NCBI GenBank assembly: GCA_025331565.1
Contig: JAFREQ010000041.1
Location: 868,001-932,000, forward strand
Length of the DNA stretch: 64,000 bases
Direction: 5' to 3'
Origin: Holacanthus passer
Lineage: Eukaryota; Chordata; Actinopteri; Pomacanthidae
A program made the position numbers and the translations under genes. Below the pieces are notes generated by a model, which made no database searches, had not been told where the DNA came from, and was given only the letters and a program-made list of their open reading frames with translations. Below, piece after piece: positions 60,446 to 64,000 of this stretch (positions within the stretch are counted from its first letter, which is position 1; every line of letters begins with the position of its first letter).

Positions 60446-61329
60446 TAGAGATAATAAGTTGTTTAGTGATGAAGGTGCTCACCCACTGAACACTGAGCCA
60501 GGATCATTGACATTGCAGTGCACACATAGTGCAAACAACGTTAACACTACAGTCTCTCAACCACAAAATCACTGTGATCAGCTGCTGCAGTGGAACATGC
60601 ATCGCAATGATTTGTTGTTGCACGCTTTTGGTTCCAACAGATAGTGATTGGTGCGTTCACCAGGAAAGGTGCATCCTTAACTTTGCAAAGGCCTCAGCCC
60701 ATGTGAACTTGGGGGAAAAAAACTACATCGAGGGAAGCGAAGACGAAAACAAATCGGAGCGTGTGAGATCTGTGTCAACTGCTTGAATCTTTTCTGAAAA
60801 TCTGAATCTCTTCCTGAATTCTGCTGTCCACAGGTATGTACAGTGTGAGAGGCAGACTTACATTGTCCTCGTCTATTCTGCTGTTTCAGAGCCTCCCCTG
60901 GAATACTGTGAGCCCTTTATTTTTTATTTGTCGGCCTAAAAGTAGTACATTTAGAATATAATGAGACCAAAAATACAGGCTGCGTCCTGTAAAATACCCA
61001 CCATGTATAAATTTTAACTGTAGAACATAAACTCCAGTCTAGTCCCTAAAACCTCTAAATTCAGAGAACAAATACAGAGGACGTGCCCTCTGCATTTTCA
61101 ATGGCAGCTCTGGCTCTGATCCCCGAGAGTCAACATCTCTTGCCATTTCCATTTAGCACACTTAAAGCTCACCACTAAATCCAAATATTTTAAGAAATCA
61201 GGGCATGACTGGTGATAAAGCGTGTCACAGAAGAATAGTGAGTTGTTAACGCAGACATTTTCATTTGACAGAATCCTAAAGCAGCTTGTAAAAGTGTGTG
61301 AGCAGGTTATTTGAAAGTACGCTCTGTGT

Positions 61330-62250
61330 AACTCTGGGCTTGCTTCCAGTAAATGACTACTTCTGCCTGCTAGACACTTCTGCAACTTTCTCAAATTGTG
61401 AGAGCTATCCGTTCAACATTCAAAATAGCCTAAACAACTCATACAAAGCCAAGAAGCCGAGGAGGAGCTCCATCCATGAACATCAGTCTGCCAACGCCGC
61501 GGACTATTTCATGCTTAGTGTTTCTGTCCCCAGGGGCTGAAGAATTTGAATCTTTAAAATGTACTGTTCAGTAATACTTGCATCCATCCACAGCCCTGCG
61601 GGGGATGCAATGCGCTGCCAAAGACATCGGTTGCCATGGTAACTCTGACAGCACCTCCCCATAAAAGCTCTAATTGATAGCAGCAGATAGCTGCAGAGAA
61701 TTAAGCATCAGGCCCGGATCATTGGTGCTACGTGCAGACAAAGGCACTGACAGCCAGACAAAACCCACGTGCAGACCCATGTGTGGCCGACGCAGGCTTC
61801 AGATGTAAGGGTGCCCTGCTGGGACAAATTTGCTCCCAAATTCCAGATACAATCCCGAAATAACCCACATTTGAAATCACTCCTAAAGAAAAAAAGCTAC
61901 TTTTCTTAGCTATAATTGCTTTTTTTCCTGTATGATGCATTAATGTCAGAAAACATCACGTCTAATTATCTTGCCCTTTAGCTTGTATTTTTCAGCAGAG
62001 AGGAAAAAAAAAACCCATTTCAGGCCAAAAGAAGAAATTTCCAATTCTGTCTTTTTTTCCCACCAATTCTGAACGGCCCCAAGGGAAAGCACTTCCCACA
62101 AAATCTGATGAACCTGCCTCTCATTTAGTTAGAGATGCCATTACTCTGCTGAAATGACTCGGAGTAAACCAGCTCTCTGCTAGAAATATAATTATGAATG
62201 ATTTTTGCATTCAGCATGGCAGCGTCATGTCCACGCATGTCAATAACGCC
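61330..62250. other. Candidate conserved non-coding stretch
   Basis: Repeat-free complex DNA with GCTCTAATTGATAGCAGCAG (61669-61688), GAGAATTAAGCATCAGG and AAATATAATTATGAATGATT. Frames 61298-61540 and 61728-61940 (minus) show no domain. Regulatory nature is conjecture from motif content. Confidence 0.2.
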
Positions 62251-62700
62251 TGAGTGGTAAGTCTTTTTTATGGCTGTGTTTCAGCAGTAGCGGCAGCAGG
62301 GCCACTGCTGAGAGAGAAAGTATCGAGCCACGATTCGACAAAAGCCAAAGTTGGGAGGATAAAATGAACTCTGCCTCTCTGTTGTCTGTCTGCAGACAGC
62401 TGGAGCAGGCAGACATCTTTTTTTTTTTTTTTTGTCAACACAGTGAGGCGGATGAAAAAGCTCACACAGACACAGAAGACTGCAGTTTTTGGGTGCTTGT
62501 TTTCAAATTAGACATCTATACTGGGCTTATAACTGGCATGAAAATGAAAGAGCTGAAATGTGAATAGTCACGACATATTTAAGAATACAATGAAGTTCAG
62601 GTGTATCAACTTGAGTCAGCTGGATGTGACGCAACACTGAGCATAGAGTGAAGAGAAATCCAGAATGAAGCCTGTCATTACAGACTGATCGGAGCTCTGT
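62251..62700. other. No gene recognised; T run
   Basis: A T run at 62419-62434 makes overlapping frames on both strands; neither is credible. Confidence 0.5.
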
Positions 62701-62920
62701 TTTACATTACATTTATTTAGCCGACACCTTTATCCAAAAAAACTTGCAATAAGTGCATTCAACCATGTGGATACAACCCAGAATCATGCAAGTACAGCAA
62801 CATCATCAAATGTGCTGAGCTGCGTCTACAATAGAGATAGAGAAAGAGGGGTTTTTTTATGAGCCAAGGTGCAGTCTGAACTGATGAGTTTTCAGTCTGC
62901 AGTTTAGCTTATCACAGGTA
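62701..62920 (+). mobile_element. Degenerate copy of a common teleost dispersed repeat
   Basis: TTTACATTACATTTATTTAG then CCGACACCTTTATCC, AATAAGTGCATTCAACCATG and GATGAGTTTTCAGTCTGC follow the order of a very frequent fish repeat (usual form CATTTAGC.GACGCTTTTATCC). This copy is diverged and I could not mark its ends or a target duplication. Confidence 0.65.
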
Positions 62921-64000
62921 CGTTGCATTAGAGTCCACAGAGCTGGATTATCAACCGGCCACAATGCCCCAAGGCCTCAGAACCCCAGGGCAACTAAAGC
63001 CTAACAGCTTGACTGCACAGGAGGCATTTCAGCCACACATTTCAGTCGTCCGTCTCACCTGCATCTGATAGAACAGACACACCTATTTTAATCAGTACAG
63101 CGGTCTACACAGACCACGTAAGGATAGTATTTTAGTTTGTATAGGGCTCATGTGGTGCATATCCCTACCACCTACCACAAGCTGAATGACACCCAGCAAA
63201 CCTGGGGCCACTGACTCGTGAAGGCTCTCTGGACAAGCTGCCGTATACAGTCTGCTATGTGCACTGCACCTAAAGGATACGACTGGCATATTCAGTATTC
63301 CTCTAATTGTAAATAAATCTCACGAAAAGACACATACCATCAATGAATGCATCTTACTAACAAGTATTGTGTATGTTTCAAAGCCTGATATTTCTTCTTC
63401 CTCTGGGCCTCTGATTAAAAACATCAATGAGCCTCACTGTTGCACTGGGTGACATGTTCCTTCATTACCAACACACACATTGTAGTTTATTTTAACTCAA
63501 TCCCACATACACCGTCCTGTCACCCCAAATACTCACCAGAGCAAAAAATGTGTATTAATCCACCACTGAAAATAGTCCCCATCAAACGAACTATTTCCTC
63601 CTGTTTGAATAATGTGACCATATCATTCTTTAGTTTGTGTGATGCATACTACCTAAATCAAATACAGATGAAAGAACTGTAACTGAGGGATAAATTAAGA
63701 GATACTAAGGAATGTTATTAGTGTTACTAGTGACAGGCTGTTTTGCCACATCAAAATCTAATTCAATGGTTATTATAGTTCTGATTCTTTGGGCTGCAGT
63801 TTTGCATGTTATGTTATTTTTCTTATTCTAAGTATATTTTTGTCGTAGTTGTGATGTTGTATAGTTGTATATTTAGACTGAGATTACTGTGGATTTCCAG
63901 GCATGTTTACAATTAAATTTGCTCTATTAAGCATCAACAAGTGCATTTTTCAGCTAATAAAAAGGAGCAAAGCGCATCCCCTGAGCTGACCATGAGAAGT
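62921..64000. other. No gene recognised
   Basis: Ordinary AT-rich DNA to the window end, with short chance frames (63092-63289 minus, 63440-63682 plus). Confidence 0.5.

Larger units (their letters stand above)
59256..61329. other. No gene recognised; two CA/TG tracts
   Basis: Microsatellites at 59996-60014 (TG) and 60426-60445 (CA). The text GTTAGGGGTGTGAAGATTCA at 59845 resembles the end of a dispersed DNA-transposon repeat but no partner end was found. Frames 59845-60114 and 60235-60786 pass through these repeats or match nothing. Confidence 0.45.

Overview
The window looks like nuclear DNA from a ray-finned fish, most likely a percomorph. It is AT-rich, full of microsatellites, and carries decayed transposable elements typical of teleosts: Rex1/CR1-like, L2-like and L1-like LINEs, Tc1/mariner, hAT and Harbinger-like elements, and a dispersed retroposon with a GGAT tail. 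The teleost call rests on recognising these families by eye and is inference. There is no operon organisation and no bacterial or viral gene.

I find no intact host protein-coding gene, tRNA or rRNA. The open reading frames are short (at most about 220 codons). They are either chance frames or pieces of dead transposons. The window is best read as a gene desert or part of a very large intron. Short exons could still be hidden in it.

Layout: 1-7.4 kb is mostly unassigned, with a perfect-stem hairpin at 1385-1457 and a Tc1 transposase remnant on the minus strand at 5.2-5.6 kb. A 722-bp inverted-repeat element with TAA target duplications lies at 7.4-8.1 kb. An internally deleted hAT element with a perfect 8-bp target duplication lies at 14.4-15.5 kb. 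A retroposon flanked by a 12-bp direct repeat lies at 17.9-18.2 kb. LINE fragments follow at 21.0-21.8 and 26.5-27.5 kb, with a hAT-like MITE between them at 24.6-24.9 kb. From 27.5 to 35.7 kb there is little transposon signal, and several stretches resemble conserved non-coding DNA. Two LINE pieces abut at 35.7-36.3 kb. A small TTAA-flanked MITE, a large low-complexity dispersed repeat and a GC-rich island occupy 38.2-40.3 kb. A teleost MITE (44.4-44.7 kb), minus-strand LINE 3' ends (46.5-47.0 and 58.6-59.3 kb) and a rearranged L1 (53.9-54.8 kb) complete the transposon content.

No genes work together here. The plausible functional content is regulatory: moderately GC-balanced, complex stretches with homeodomain-type TAATTA/ATTA motifs (about 12.7-13.6, 18.7-19.3, 28.3-28.7, 32.1-32.5, 34.3-34.8, 37.2-38.0, 40.6-41.1, 43.1-44.4, 57.3-58.3 and 61.3-62.3 kb). 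These are candidates only; they need a cross-species alignment. I did not find a new biological system. The strongest direct observations are the hairpin at 1385-1457 and the target-site duplications that define four element insertions exactly.
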